A DNA stretch of 59,463 nt from Acetobacteraceae bacterium (lineage in GTDB: Bacteria; Pseudomonadota; Alphaproteobacteria; Acetobacterales; Acetobacteraceae): positions 1 to 59,463 of the forward strand of contig JASHOF010000147.1 of the NCBI GenBank assembly GCA_030041255.1, read 5' to 3'. Shown piece after piece: positions 43,370 through 51,940 of the stretch. Numbering within the stretch: the first letter of the stretch is position 1; each line of letters starts with the position of its first letter. Under the pieces are notes generated by a model that made no database searches, was not told the DNA's origin, and saw only the letters and a program-made list of their open reading frames with translations. Both the position numbers and the translations under genes were made by a program.

Positions 43370-44995
43370 TCACCCGCGCGGCTGATCGCCAGGACCGGCC
43401 ACCGCCGGCCCCTCGGCGGGGGGACTGATCTCTTCGATGGTGATCTCCGAACCAGCGGCCAGCGAAGCCGTCATCCGGCCGAGCTTTGTGGCGGTGGCGA
43501 AGAAGCGAGTCCGGTTCGGTTGCTGGCCCTGCCCGGCCGGCCCGTAAACCGCAAAAACCCGATGCCCTGCCGCCAGAGCGGCGGCCGCCTTTCCGGGGTC
43601 CTGAGTAGCGGGCCAAGCCGGACGGCGCGGATCGATCCCCTGGCGGTTGAAATCGAGCATGACGGGTGCGGCACCGTCGCTCACCAGCAGGAGATCGCCC
43701 GGCGCCATCCGTGCGGCCAGCATCCCGGCGGCACGGTCCCAGCGCGGCTTAGTTTCGGATCTGTAATAGGGGAGCAGGTTGATCACCGCCAGCAGCGCGG
43801 CAAGGGCAAGGGCGGGTTTCCAGAACCGCCGCGGCAGCGTCTCGATCCCGAAGCCCGCCAGCACGAAGAACGGACCCACGCTCCACAGGAGATAGCGCGG
43901 CAGCAGGACCGGATGCACCAGTGAAGCCAGAACAAGCATCACCGGCAGGGCAAGAAACGCGACACCGAGCACGATCAGCGGGCCAGGCTCTTTCCTCAGC
44001 CGCCACGCACCGAGGCCGGCCAGAGCCAGGAGCACCAGCGTGAGCCCGCCAAACGGTGCGGGCAGGAGACGCATGGTGACCATCGTCGCGTCACGCAGCC
44101 CATAGAGGCTGGCCAAGTCCATCCAGCCGGTGGCCAACGAAAGCGGGGGAATCCAGAGGAAACTCTGCAGCACCTCGTCGTGCACCGCCGCCAGCATCGC
44201 CGCGTAACAGGGCACCGCAATCAGCAGGATGAGCCCATGCACGATGAGCCAGTTGCGCAGGAATCCGCGCCGCGGGCGGGCGCGCGGGAGGATCGCCGCC
44301 GCCATCGCGACATTGGCCGCGATCAGCCAGGGCACGGCATCGCCCAGTACCAGGAGCGCGCCAAGCGTGCCGAGGCCATAGGCTGCCCACGCGCCGCGAG
44401 GCGCATCCGGCTCGCTGAACCGGGCCGCGCCCGCCGCCGGCTTCATCGCCAGCATGGTCAAGCCGAGCAAGGCGAGCAGAATCAGCGCCATCATCAAGGT
44501 GTAGGAGCGCGCCTCCTGCCCGAATGCCACCTGCAAGGGGGCCAGCGCGAGCAAGAGCCCGGCGAGCCCGGCCGCAGCCCGGCCGCCAAGCTTCCAGGCA
44601 ATCGCGAAGGCGAGCGGCGCGGTCGCTGCGCCCGCGATCGCGGGAACCACGCGCAGCACTGCCGGGTCACGGCCGAGGCCGATCAGGGCATGCTCGATCA
44701 GGAAGAAGCTCGGCAGGTGCCGGTTCTGCAACGAATCGGCGATCACAGCCGGTACCCGGCGCGACGAACGGATGACCGTGAATACTTCATCGAGCCAGTA
44801 GGGCTTGCCGCCAAGCTCGAACAGCCGCACCGCCAGCGCCACCGCGAGGATCGCCAGCATGCCCCAGCCAAGCGGCGTCAATCGTCGGCGGAAAGCCCGA
44901 ACAGAAATGCCTGCCACCGCAACCATGCGGGCGCCGCGCAGAATCGTGAAGCGGTGCGAAGGCGAGGCTCTGTCCATGATCGAACGCTGACGCAT
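43370..44995 (-). CDS. GT39/ArnT-like membrane glycosyltransferase
   Basis: About 541 residues with ten or more membrane helices. The GT39/PMT-type first loop is visible: AVRLFELGGKPYWLDEVFTV (catalytic-type Asp-Glu after the first helix), NRHLPSFFLIEHALIGLG, and LQVAFGQEARSYTLMMALIL. It would transfer a sugar from a polyprenyl phosphate to a periplasmic acceptor. The C-terminal 130 residues are soluble, with LLLVSDGAAPVMLDFNRQGI. It converges on the GT2-VTT pair with a 37-bp gap. The start at 44995 has GGGAAG upstream; 44977 is possible too. Confidence 0.85.
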   Translation of the reverse strand: MRQRSIMDRASPSHRFTILRGARMVAVAGISVRAFRRRLTPLGWGMLAILAVALAVRLFELGGKPYWLDEVFTVIRSSRRVPAVIADSLQNRHLPSFFLIEHALIGLGRDPAVLRVVPAIAGAATAPLAFAIAWKLGGRAAAGLAGLLLALAPLQVAFGQEARSYTLMMALILLALLGLTMLAMKPAAGAARFSEPDAPRGAWAAYGLGTLGALLVLGDAVPWLIAANVAMAAAILPRARPRRGFLRNWLIVHGLILLIAVPCYAAMLAAVHDEVLQSFLWIPPLSLATGWMDLASLYGLRDATMVTMRLLPAPFGGLTLVLLALAGLGAWRLRKEPGPLIVLGVAFLALPVMLVLASLVHPVLLPRYLLWSVGPFFVLAGFGIETLPRRFWKPALALAALLAVINLLPYYRSETKPRWDRAAGMLAARMAPGDLLLVSDGAAPVMLDFNRQGIDPRRPAWPATQDPGKAAAALAAGHRVFAVYGPAGQGQQPNRTRFFATATKLGRMTASLAAGSEITIEEISPPAEGPAVAGPGDQPRG

Positions 44996-45377
44996 TGTTG
45001 GCTTCCCGGCACGGCATTCTACAGACAGGAGCATGGTTTCATGGCGGAAAACAGACAGGATCAGAGCTCGGATGCGGCCGCCCGGTAACAAGGATTTCAG
45101 AGCAAGGTATTCAACACACTATCAAGTTTCGATGTCGATGACGCCGTTTGAAACCTTCCGTTTCAAGAAACCGGACCGCACCGCCGCGGCCCGTACATCG
45201 TCTGCCATGCTGGCAATGGTTGAATCACGAAGCGGAAATGACGGACCGGACGCCGGCCCGGAAGTGGCCACCAATAATAAGATTCAACGATGATCTTTGA
45301 ACGCTGCCTTCGAGGCCTTGCGCCTGATGCCGCAAGGCCCGGTTCTCAGCCCTCCGGACGAAGCTCGGCGCCTTTTT
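44996..45377. other. GT39 upstream region with inverted repeat and an unsupported short frame
   Basis: Includes TTGAAAC-CTTCC-GTTTCAA (45148-45166), a 7-bp perfect inverted repeat. A plus-strand frame from 45132 would give 53 residues beginning MSMTPFETFRFKKPDRTAAA, but I see no Shine-Dalgarno and no family. I otherwise see nothing. The GT39 promoter should be within this region. Confidence 0.35.
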
Positions 45378-46637
45378 TCAGTCGGCAGCTTCCTTGACCG
45401 TCTCCATGGACTGGATCTCTTCCGCCGTACCCCAATAGCCGCCGGTATCCGCGACGAAACGGCCGCTCACGCGGAACCGCCGCGCCGCGCCGGACGGGTT
45501 ACCGGGCAGAACGATGCAAAGCTCAAGGTCTTGCACGGCCGTTCGTTCAGCGATCGCCTCGCGAAGATCCTTCGCCCGCGCATCATCGGCGATCAGATCC
45601 AGGAAGTTGGTACCGACGGCGGAAAGCAATGGCGTGGGGGCATTCCCGGCCACGCCCACCAGACGCCCTCGGGAGTCGATCTCCCACCCCCATTCCAACT
45701 CGGGCGCAGGGAGCGCAGGCCGAGTCGCCGCCGGAGACAGAGCCATCTCTGTCCGGCGCCGCGGCCGGAACAGCCAGAGCAGGATCACGATCGCGCTCGC
45801 CAGCGCTCCGCCGTGCTCAAGCACAGGGCGGCCGTCGGCAACCGTCAGGCCGGCAAAGACATCCGCGTCGATGCGCAGATCGAGCCCTCCCGGGACCTCG
45901 GCGATTTCGCCGATGCGAGGCATTTCGCCGATCCACTCCAGCGCCCTCGCGAGCAGCGGATGGGAAACGGCTGTGCCAACCGTGAAGGCGAGCATCGGCG
46001 GGCTTGTTCCCGCTTGGCCAAGGCTCACCGTCGCCCCCGGGGGAAGGACTGGCGGGGTGATGAGCGTACGCAGCGCCGGAGCCCCAAGAAATGTCCCGAT
46101 GACCCCGACAACTCCGCCCGCGTGATCGCTGATCGTCTGGCTGATGACGAAGCCCGCCCCCTGCCCCAGCGGGGCCGCAGGTGTGGTCATGAACATCGGA
46201 CCGCCGGGGTGTGCGGCCGCGGCCTCGAACCAGGCGTGGCCGGAAACGTCGGTGTCGGCAGGCTGCAGCGGCACGGTAGCGGCTATGAAATGACCCGCGG
46301 CGTCGTAAAGGAAGAGGCTCTCAGCCGGAGCCAGCGCAGGCTCAACCCTGAGCATCCGGACGGTGATGTCGATGCGGCCGTGCGGCGCCACCGCCGACGC
46401 GTCGAACTGGCCGGCAGCCGCGGAAAACCGGCCGATGAACGCATCGAACTGCTCCACCGCGGTCGCCGTGACATCTTGCAGGCGCGCCACGGCGCGCGAA
46501 CCCGCTGCGTGCAGCTCCCACGCCGCCCAGCCAGCCGCCAGGACCAGCACCAGGGCAAGCCGAATCACCCAGCCCAATAAGCGGCGTGCACCGCCGCCCG
46601 CCCGCACCGCCTGGGCCTTCGTCACGGATTTCCTCAC
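45378..46637 (-). CDS. membrane sensor-like protein: PDC/Cache ectodomain plus PAS, no output domain
   Basis: 419 residues. TM1 at about 21-41 (LGWVIRLALVLVLAAGWAAW), a periplasmic PDC/dCache-type region (about 45-275: ESLFLYDAAGHFIAATVPLQ, DVSGHAWFEAA, GFVISQTISDHAGGVVGVIG), TM2 at about 277-291, then a PAS-like domain (about 315-410: WGWEIDSRGRLVGVAGNAPT, NFLDLIADDARAKDLREAI, and GGYWGTAEEIQS, the usual PAS ending). The chain ends there, where a GGDEF, EAL or kinase domain would be expected. It has a proper start and stop. It may be a truncated receptor or act by protein contact. Confidence 0.75.
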   Translation of the reverse strand: MRKSVTKAQAVRAGGGARRLLGWVIRLALVLVLAAGWAAWELHAAGSRAVARLQDVTATAVEQFDAFIGRFSAAAGQFDASAVAPHGRIDITVRMLRVEPALAPAESLFLYDAAGHFIAATVPLQPADTDVSGHAWFEAAAAHPGGPMFMTTPAAPLGQGAGFVISQTISDHAGGVVGVIGTFLGAPALRTLITPPVLPPGATVSLGQAGTSPPMLAFTVGTAVSHPLLARALEWIGEMPRIGEIAEVPGGLDLRIDADVFAGLTVADGRPVLEHGGALASAIVILLWLFRPRRRTEMALSPAATRPALPAPELEWGWEIDSRGRLVGVAGNAPTPLLSAVGTNFLDLIADDARAKDLREAIAERTAVQDLELCIVLPGNPSGAARRFRVSGRFVADTGGYWGTAEEIQSMETVKEAAD

Positions 46638-46693
46638 ATCCCGGGACCTTCCAGCCCTGAGAATGATGCTGCACCGTCCCGGTTGCCAATAAA

Positions 46694-47296
46694 TTAACCG
46701 TGCTCACGATTGCGTGCGCAGTTGAACCATTTGCTGCCGGCGGTGCCGGCAGGAGGGACCTCGATTTCCGGCAGCGCGAGGGCGGCACCGCCGGCGCTCG
46801 CCGAACCCCCGCCGAGGACTGCAAGGACCATTCCGAGCGCTTCGTCCCCGCCGGAGACGCGGGCCCGGATACTCGCTCCGCCTTGAACCCTTCCGGGCAC
46901 CGCCCACGACCCGGCGGGTCCATGGAAACTGACACCAACCTCCGTTCCCACGGCTAGGGGCAGCGAACTGGCGGCGCCGTCGGAAACAGTGAAATCGACC
47001 GTGCCATCGCTCTGCACGGCGACCCAGAAGCCCCCAGCCTCGCCAGTGGCCTGCGCCACGCACCCCGCGGAGCCGATGGCAAAGCTCCAGTTGGTGTGGA
47101 CCGGTGGCGCCGGCGCCGGCAACGGCGGGGCCGGCGGGGCTGGCGGCGGCGGCAAGGGAAGGGTTGGCTGAACGACAGCCGGCGGCTTCGGTGGGGCATG
47201 GCAGCCAGCAACGGCAAGCAGTCCCCCCAAAGCCAGGCACCCCGCTACGAAGGGTCGCAGACGCGGGCGCCGACGCGCCTGGTTCAATTTGTGCAT
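46694..47296 (-). CDS. putative lipoprotein, proline-rich, unknown function
   Basis: 200 residues. N-terminal basic region, then a hydrophobic stretch ending in a lipobox: CLALGGLLAVAGCHAPPKPP, Cys at about 32, so probably a lipoprotein. A Pro/Ala-rich spacer (about 35-68) is followed by a compact domain: HTNWSFAIGSAGCVAQATGE, GTVDFTVSDGAASSLPLAVG and SWAVPGRVQGGASIRARVSG. The two Cys (in GCVAQ and WFNCA) could form a disulfide. I do not recognise the domain. Tandem repeat A copies lie directly upstream, 30 bp away. Confidence 0.65.
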   Translation of the reverse strand: MHKLNQARRRPRLRPFVAGCLALGGLLAVAGCHAPPKPPAVVQPTLPLPPPPAPPAPPLPAPAPPVHTNWSFAIGSAGCVAQATGEAGGFWVAVQSDGTVDFTVSDGAASSLPLAVGTEVGVSFHGPAGSWAVPGRVQGGASIRARVSGGDEALGMVLAVLGGGSASAGGAALALPEIEVPPAGTAGSKWFNCARNREHG

Positions 47297-47324
47297 GGCT
47301 CAGTGCATGGGGCAGATGCAAACC

Positions 47325-47458
47325 CTAGTGTGCCGACTCCAAGGCTTGATACCGTAGGATGCACTCTGGCGGTCGGCACACTACTCTTTATTTTCAGTGG
47401 CCTGCTCGTCCCCTTTTCGTTTGCTGCCGGCGGCAGCAAACGGCGAGGGCAGGACACT
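47325..47458 (+). repeat. intergenic repeat A, copy 7 (first of a tandem pair)
   Basis: Free left end CTAGTGTGCCGACTCC, GATACCGTAGGATGCACTC, GTCGGCACAC, CTCTTTATTTTCAGTGGCC, then CCCCTTTTCG with one extra T relative to other copies, and GGCAGGACACT at the junction. Equivalent bases are 132 bp from copy 8; with the extra base the repeats stay in the same reading frame, which creates spurious open frames. Confidence 0.92.
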
Positions 47459-47591
47459 CGTGTGCCGACTCCAAGGCTTGATACCGTAGGATGCACCATA
47501 TCGGTCGGCACACTACTCTTTATTTTCAGTGGCCTGCTCGTCCCCTTTCGTTTGCTGCCGGCGGCAGCAAACGGCGGGGGCAGGACACTAG
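47459..47591 (+). repeat. intergenic repeat A, copy 8 (second of a tandem pair)
   Basis: Joined to copy 7 through CACTCGTGTGCC and ending CACTAG at 47591, the same arrangement as at 16.7 kb. Differences from copy 7 are mainly in the loop of the first stem (ACCATATCGG versus ACTCTGGCGG). The stem arms are intact. Confidence 0.92.
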
Positions 47592-47857
47592 TCTGCCGAC
47601 TAAAAGGCTTTTCGTCCACGACCGTCGATCTGCCAGCGTCGATACAAGCTCTTTGTTTTCAGTGACCTGCTCATTCCGTCCTCCCGCCCCTGACAGGCTG
47701 CCCATCAACATAGGAGGAGATTCGTTGATATCGGCGGAATCATGAACGGAAGCTGACTGGCGCCGGCGATCCGGACTGATCCGCCGCCGCTCATCGCCCG
47801 GGGCGCTCCATGCCCGCCTCGGCGCATCGGATCAGTCTTTCCGATGGAGTGCGGATC
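47592..47857. other. decayed repeat A-like tail, no gene
   Basis: From 47591 sequence such as CTGCCGACTAAAAGGCTT and later GCTCTTTGTTTTCAGTGACCTGCTC still resembles repeat A (copy 9) but with the middle replaced. A good ribosome-binding sequence, AGGAGGAG, at about 47713 is followed only by a six-codon frame. I see no gene. Confidence 0.5.
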
Positions 47858-47892
47858 GCCTTCGGTCGCCGCCCAGTGCCACGGCCGAAGGC
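47858..47892 (-). terminator. possible der terminator hairpin
   Basis: GCCTTCGG and CCGAAGGC form an 8-bp stem 9 bp past the der stop codon. It lacks a T-run, so termination is uncertain. Confidence 0.3.
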
Positions 47893-47901
47893 GGCAGAGC
47901 A

Positions 47902-49260
47902 TCAGTCCGAGGTCGTAAACGGGTTCTCGGTGTTGCGGAAGGTAAGGCGGATCGGCGTGCCGGGCAGTGCAAAGCTTTCGCGCAGGCTGTTCACCAGATA
48001 GCGCCGGTATTCCTCGGGCGTCGCCTCGGCCCGGCTGCCGAACGCAACGAAGCTCGGCGGCCGCGCCTTTGCTTCGGTTATGTAACGAAGCTGCACCCGC
48101 CGGCCCCCGGCTACGGGCGGCGGGTGCCGGGCCAGCGCCTGGGCGAGCCAGCGATTGAGGCTCGCGGTCGGGACTCGCCGGTTCCACACTTCGGCCGCCT
48201 CCTCCACCGCCGGCAGGAACGCCGTCATGCCGACGCCGGTCTCCGCCGAGAGGGGCAGGATCGTCATTCCCTTGAGCTGCGGCAGGCTGGCGGCAACCCT
48301 TTCCTCGACCGCGCGCCTGACCCCCGAACGGGCCGGCACGGCATCCCACTTGGTCAGCACCAGCAGCGCTGCACGACCTTCCTCCGCGATCAGGCGGCCG
48401 ATCTCGAGATCCTGGTCGTGAATGCCGCGCGTCGCATCCACGGCCAGCGCGACGACCTCAGCGCGCCTGAGGGCCGCGATGGCGTCGGAAACGGCCAGCT
48501 TCTCCGCCCCGGCTCCGACCCGGGCACGCCGCCTGAGCCCGGCGGTATCGACCAGGGCGAACAGCGTGCCATCCGCGCCGGTGAAGGAGTGCGTCACCGC
48601 GTCGCGGGTGATGCCCGGCTCCGGCCCGGTGAGAAGGCGGTCCTCGCCCAGCAGACGGTTGATGAGGGTCGATTTGCCGGCATTGGGACGGCCGACGACC
48701 GCCAGCCGGAGCGCACGCTCTTCCGCTTCTCGCACCTCGCCGGCAGGCGCCAGCCGGGCGGCAATGGCCGCCGCCAGCCCGTCAATCCCCTCTCCATGGG
48801 CGGCGGAAACCGCCAGCGGCTCGCCAAGTCCAAGCCGCCAGCCCTCCGCCGCGCCCGCCGCGCCCCTTCCTTCGGCCTTGTTCGTCACCGCCATCACCGG
48901 CCTGCCCTGGCGCCTGAGCCACTGGGCGAGCTCGAGATCGCGCGGCAGAACGCCGGCGCGCGCGTCGGTCACGAACACCACGAGATCGGCCCGCTGCACA
49001 ATCGCTTCGGCGCGCGCCGACATCCGCGCGGCCAGGGTTCCCGCCGGCGCCTCCTCCAACCCGGCCGTATCCGCCAGCAGCACCGCCCGCCCGGCCAAGC
49101 GGACTTCCGTCTCGCGCGAGTCCCGCGTCAGCCCCGGCGAATCCGCGACCAAGGCCAGACGCCGCCCTGCCAATCTGTTGAAAAGGCTAGATTTTCCCAC
49201 ATTCGCCCGGCCGGCGATGACAACCCGCGGCAGCATGATCGGCGTCCCATTCACCGCCAT
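47902..49260 (-). CDS. der: ribosome-associated GTPase Der (EngA)
   Basis: 452 residues with two tandem G domains, unique to Der, needed for 50S subunit maturation. G domain 1: RANVGKSSLFNRLAG, DTAG, NKAE; G domain 2: GRPNAGKSTLINRLLGED, DTAGLRRR, TKWD; then the KH-like domain: YITEAKARPPSFVAFGSR and FTLPG-like SFALPGTPIRLTFRNTENPF. The first NKxD motif reads NKAE, with Glu in place of Asp. The start at 49260 overlaps bamB by 10 nt; MLPRVV (49236) is an alternative. It is the last gene of the yfgM-bamB-der operon. Confidence 0.95.
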   Translation of the reverse strand: MAVNGTPIMLPRVVIAGRANVGKSSLFNRLAGRRLALVADSPGLTRDSRETEVRLAGRAVLLADTAGLEEAPAGTLAARMSARAEAIVQRADLVVFVTDARAGVLPRDLELAQWLRRQGRPVMAVTNKAEGRGAAGAAEGWRLGLGEPLAVSAAHGEGIDGLAAAIAARLAPAGEVREAEERALRLAVVGRPNAGKSTLINRLLGEDRLLTGPEPGITRDAVTHSFTGADGTLFALVDTAGLRRRARVGAGAEKLAVSDAIAALRRAEVVALAVDATRGIHDQDLEIGRLIAEEGRAALLVLTKWDAVPARSGVRRAVEERVAASLPQLKGMTILPLSAETGVGMTAFLPAVEEAAEVWNRRVPTASLNRWLAQALARHPPPVAGGRRVQLRYITEAKARPPSFVAFGSRAEATPEEYRRYLVNSLRESFALPGTPIRLTFRNTENPFTTSD

Positions 49261-50594
49261 GCGGTCAGCGTGCCGTCGCCCAAAGTCACCAGCACGGTGG
49301 CGTCCGCGACCACCGGTGCCAGCACGGCCGGGCCGGGCAAGCGCTGTTGCTCGGTAATGTGCCCGCTCTCCGGCGCCACCGCGGCAAGTTCCCCGCCATC
49401 GCCCGCCAGCAGGAGTCGCCCCCCGGCAAGGACAGGGCCATGCCAGAGAATCGGCCCTCTTTTGTGTTTGGCATTCCTGAACAGAGGCATCTGCGTAATC
49501 CAGCGCACTTGTCCGTCATTGCGCCCGATCGCGGCCAGGCGCTGGCCTTCCGTCAGAACGAACATCCAATCTCCGGCCATCGCCGGGGTTTCGCTTCCGG
49601 ATACCTCAAGATAGAAGACGCGCCGGCCCGAGTGCAGATCGTCCGCGACGAGAAGCTGCCCGAAGCTGATCGCATAGACGATCGAGCCATCCACCACCGG
49701 CAACGCGCGAATGGCAGAGATATTGGCCGCGCTGGCGCTAGTGTAGGCAGCGCCAAGACTGTCGGACCACTGCACCATGCCTGTCTCGACCGCGAGCACC
49801 GTGAGTTCTCCGGAGGCAAACCCGGCGATCACCAGTCCCTGCGAGACCGCCGGCGAAGGATCGCCCAGCACCCCGACGCTGGCGGTAGCCGCTTGATAAG
49901 ACCAGAGCTGTTTGCCGTCCTTGGCGGATAGCGCAACGAGCGTACCACCGATCGTCGGCACGAACAGCCTGCCGCCCGCGATCGTCCCCGCCGCCCGCGC
50001 CGGATTGCCCACGGCACGGCGCCACCGGGGCGTTCCTTTCGCCGCATCGATCGCGACCACCTCGGCTCGCCCGGTCGCCGCGTAGAGCACCCCGCCATCG
50101 TACGAAATGCCGCCACCGACCTCCTGGCTCCGATCCTTGCGCGCCTTGGTGTCGAACCGCCAGAGCGGAGCACCATCGGCGAACCTGAAGCAGCGGACCA
50201 CGCCGAGAGCGTCCATCGTGAACACCTTGTCGGCGGCAACCACCGGCGAGGCGGTCAACATGCGCCGATAGCTGGCCCCCTCGCCGATATTGGCCCGCCA
50301 CGCCATGGCGAGGCGGCTGCCCGCCGCCAGCGACCCCATCCGGTGCTCCGGGTTGCCGCCCACCTGGGGCCAGTCCGGGTTGCGTCTGGGAGGCGGCACA
50401 ACAATCGCCGCGCCCGGATTCTGCTGCACGGTCAGATTGCGTTCGGGCGGCAGCACGTCGACCCTGGCGCCAGGCAGCGGCTTCTTGGTGGCACCGAACC
50501 ACGTCCCGCAGCCGCCGAGCGCCAGCGGCGCCAGCATGGCCAGGCGGCGCGAGAGCAACTGCCCGCGCCGGGCACCGATATCGCGGCGCATCAT
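49251..50594 (-). CDS. bamB: outer membrane assembly lipoprotein BamB
   Basis: 447 residues. Signal peptide and lipobox LAMLAPLALGGCGTW (Cys at about 29), then an eight-bladed PQQ-type beta-propeller: PVVAADKVFTMDALGVVRCF, PLWRFDT, VLYAATGRAEVVAIDAAKGT, PRWRR, LVALSAKDGKQLWSYQ, LTVLAVETGMVQW. BamB supports the BAM complex that folds outer-membrane proteins. It overlaps yfgM by 4 nt (ATGA) and der by 10 nt, the arrangement also seen in gammaproteobacteria. It ends TLGDGTLTAWR. Confidence 0.92.
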   Translation of the reverse strand: MMRRDIGARRGQLLSRRLAMLAPLALGGCGTWFGATKKPLPGARVDVLPPERNLTVQQNPGAAIVVPPPRRNPDWPQVGGNPEHRMGSLAAGSRLAMAWRANIGEGASYRRMLTASPVVAADKVFTMDALGVVRCFRFADGAPLWRFDTKARKDRSQEVGGGISYDGGVLYAATGRAEVVAIDAAKGTPRWRRAVGNPARAAGTIAGGRLFVPTIGGTLVALSAKDGKQLWSYQAATASVGVLGDPSPAVSQGLVIAGFASGELTVLAVETGMVQWSDSLGAAYTSASAANISAIRALPVVDGSIVYAISFGQLLVADDLHSGRRVFYLEVSGSETPAMAGDWMFVLTEGQRLAAIGRNDGQVRWITQMPLFRNAKHKRGPILWHGPVLAGGRLLLAGDGGELAAVAPESGHITEQQRLPGPAVLAPVVADATVLVTLGDGTLTAWR

Positions 50595-51274
50595 TCCGAG
50601 AGTTGTACCAGCAACGCGGCGGCGCGGGCCCGCACCCCCTGCGGAGCGCCCGGATCGCTTCGCAAATCAGCCAGCGTCTTGCTGGCCGCCGCCTTGTCGC
50701 CGCGCGCCATGGCGATCAGCGCCGTCGCTTCCTCCGCCATCGGCCGCCACGGCTCACCCGCCGCCAGCAGCGGCTGCAATTCCGCCTGGAGCGGCTCGAC
50801 GTTGCTCCCGGGCTTCACTGCATCGATCTGGTGAGACACCCAAAGCAGGCGTGCAAGCCCCGCAAACAAGGGACCGGCGGCGGGATCCTTCACCACCTCC
50901 TGCCACAGCGAGAGCGCACGATCCTGTTGCCCGTTACCGGCTGCGAGTTGGGCCGCCCTGAGCCGCGCCAGGGTCCGGTATCCTTCCGGCGTATTGGTCC
51001 CGCTGAGGCGCGCGAAGGCGGCCTCCGCCTGGGCGCTTCCGCCGGCGGCGTCACCCGCAGGATTGGCCCCGCCCAGCTCCTGGACAGCGGCGAAATACGC
51101 GGTGGCCGCCTGCCGCTGGTGGCGTAGCTGCCACCAGACCGTGCCCTGCCAGCCAAGGATTCCAAGCCCGACCACGACCGCGGCAGCGCCGGCCACCCTG
51201 CCGTAGCGCAGCAGAAGGCCGCGCATCCGTTCGGCGCGAAGATCCGCCTCGACTTCTTCGAAGATGTCGACCAA
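50591..51274 (-). CDS. YfgM-like TPR membrane protein
   Basis: 227 residues. Conserved N-terminus MVDIFEEVEADLRAERMRGL, one membrane helix at about 27-45 (VAGAAAVVVGLGILGWQGTV), then periplasmic helical repeats (AATAYFAAVQELGG, GYRTLARLRAAQLAAGN, ALSLWQEVVKDPA). YfgM cooperates with the SecYEG/PpiD periplasmic chaperone network. It heads the operon with bamB and der. Sequence similarity to E. coli YfgM is in pattern only, so I leave the symbol empty. Confidence 0.85.
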   Translation of the reverse strand: MVDIFEEVEADLRAERMRGLLLRYGRVAGAAAVVVGLGILGWQGTVWWQLRHQRQAATAYFAAVQELGGANPAGDAAGGSAQAEAAFARLSGTNTPEGYRTLARLRAAQLAAGNGQQDRALSLWQEVVKDPAAGPLFAGLARLLWVSHQIDAVKPGSNVEPLQAELQPLLAAGEPWRPMAEEATALIAMARGDKAAASKTLADLRSDPGAPQGVRARAAALLVQLSE

Positions 51275-51431
51275 GCCCGTTCCCCTGCCGGAGGGCGGTC
51301 ACCATAAAGCCGAACCCGGGTTATGGGAATCCGGCAGTCCGGTTGAAAAGCACTCCCAAGCCATACGGATCTGGCGTGGCCGGCGGTCCGGACAAGGTTC
51401 CGTTCACTCCTTCCTGGCAGAACAGCCGGCC

Positions 51432-51803
51432 ATGCGCCTGCTGCTCCCGGTCGCACTTCTACTGCCGCTGGCGGCTTGCGGCGTTGCCTGGACCACGCCG
51501 GTCGGAACGGCGGCCGGCGTCAACCTGATCAGCGTCATTGTGTTGCATCGCAGCGCCTTCGATGTCCTCTGGTCGCTCGCGAGCGGCCGGGACTGCTCGA
51601 TCGTCCGGCTCGACCAGGGCCTGAGCTATTGCAAGCCGCCAGAGGCGGAGCCGCCGCCGCTGCCCTACTGCACGCGCACTCTCGGCTGGGTCGATTGCTG
51701 GAGCGATCCGCTGGTCTTCGTCGAACCGCCCCAGCAGGTGGCCGACGGGCCGTACAAACTCACCCGGGCACAGGAACGAAACCGCACCAGCGGCTGGCCG
51801 TGA
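51432..51803 (+). CDS. small lipoprotein of unknown function
   Basis: 123 residues. MRLLLPVALLLPLAACGVAW is a signal peptide ending in a lipobox (LAAC, Cys at 16). The mature part has GVNLISVIVLHRSAFDVLWS, SGRDCSIVRLDQGLSYCKPP, and LPYCTRTLGWVDCWSDP, with four Cys that may form two disulfides. A similar lipoprotein lies near argH/lptM in several alphaproteobacteria, but I do not know its function. The start is fixed by the signal peptide. A strong hairpin follows the stop. Confidence 0.75.
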   Translation: MRLLLPVALLLPLAACGVAWTTPVGTAAGVNLISVIVLHRSAFDVLWSLASGRDCSIVRLDQGLSYCKPPEAEPPPLPYCTRTLGWVDCWSDPLVFVEPPQQVADGPYKLTRAQERNRTSGWP

Positions 51804-51817
51804 CCGGAGCGGACTGA

Positions 51818-51844
51818 AGCGTGTCCAGGTTGACTGGACACGCT
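51818..51844 (+). terminator. rho-independent-like terminator hairpin
   Basis: An 11-bp perfect stem, AGCGTGTCCAG with CTGGACACGCT around GTTGA, begins 15 bp after the lipoprotein stop and is followed by CTCCCTGGTCT. The T-run is weak. Confidence 0.5.
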
Positions 51845-51940
51845 CTCCCTGGTCTGACCGAGCGACTTCACGCGCGCCTGGATCGCTTCCCGATTCCAGT
51901 CGAGCGCGATCCGCTTTAACGTGCTATCGGATCCTGACCG

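Noticed and set aside
45132-45293. 53-codon plus-strand frame starting MSMTPFETFRF
   Set aside because: No ribosome-binding site, no homology, and a dyad instead suggests regulatory DNA.
14860-47591. Repeat A as a CRISPR array
   Set aside because: Units are about 131 bp with no unique spacers, scattered in many gaps, and no cas genes are present.
47096-47665. Long plus-strand open frame with repeated VPTPRLDTVGCT...LLFIFSGLLVPF peptides
   Set aside because: It is the translation of tandem repeat A units; the 132-bp spacing happens to keep the frame open. No start signal or family.
47713-47752. Strong AGGAGGAG sequence as a gene start
   Set aside because: Only a six-codon frame follows.
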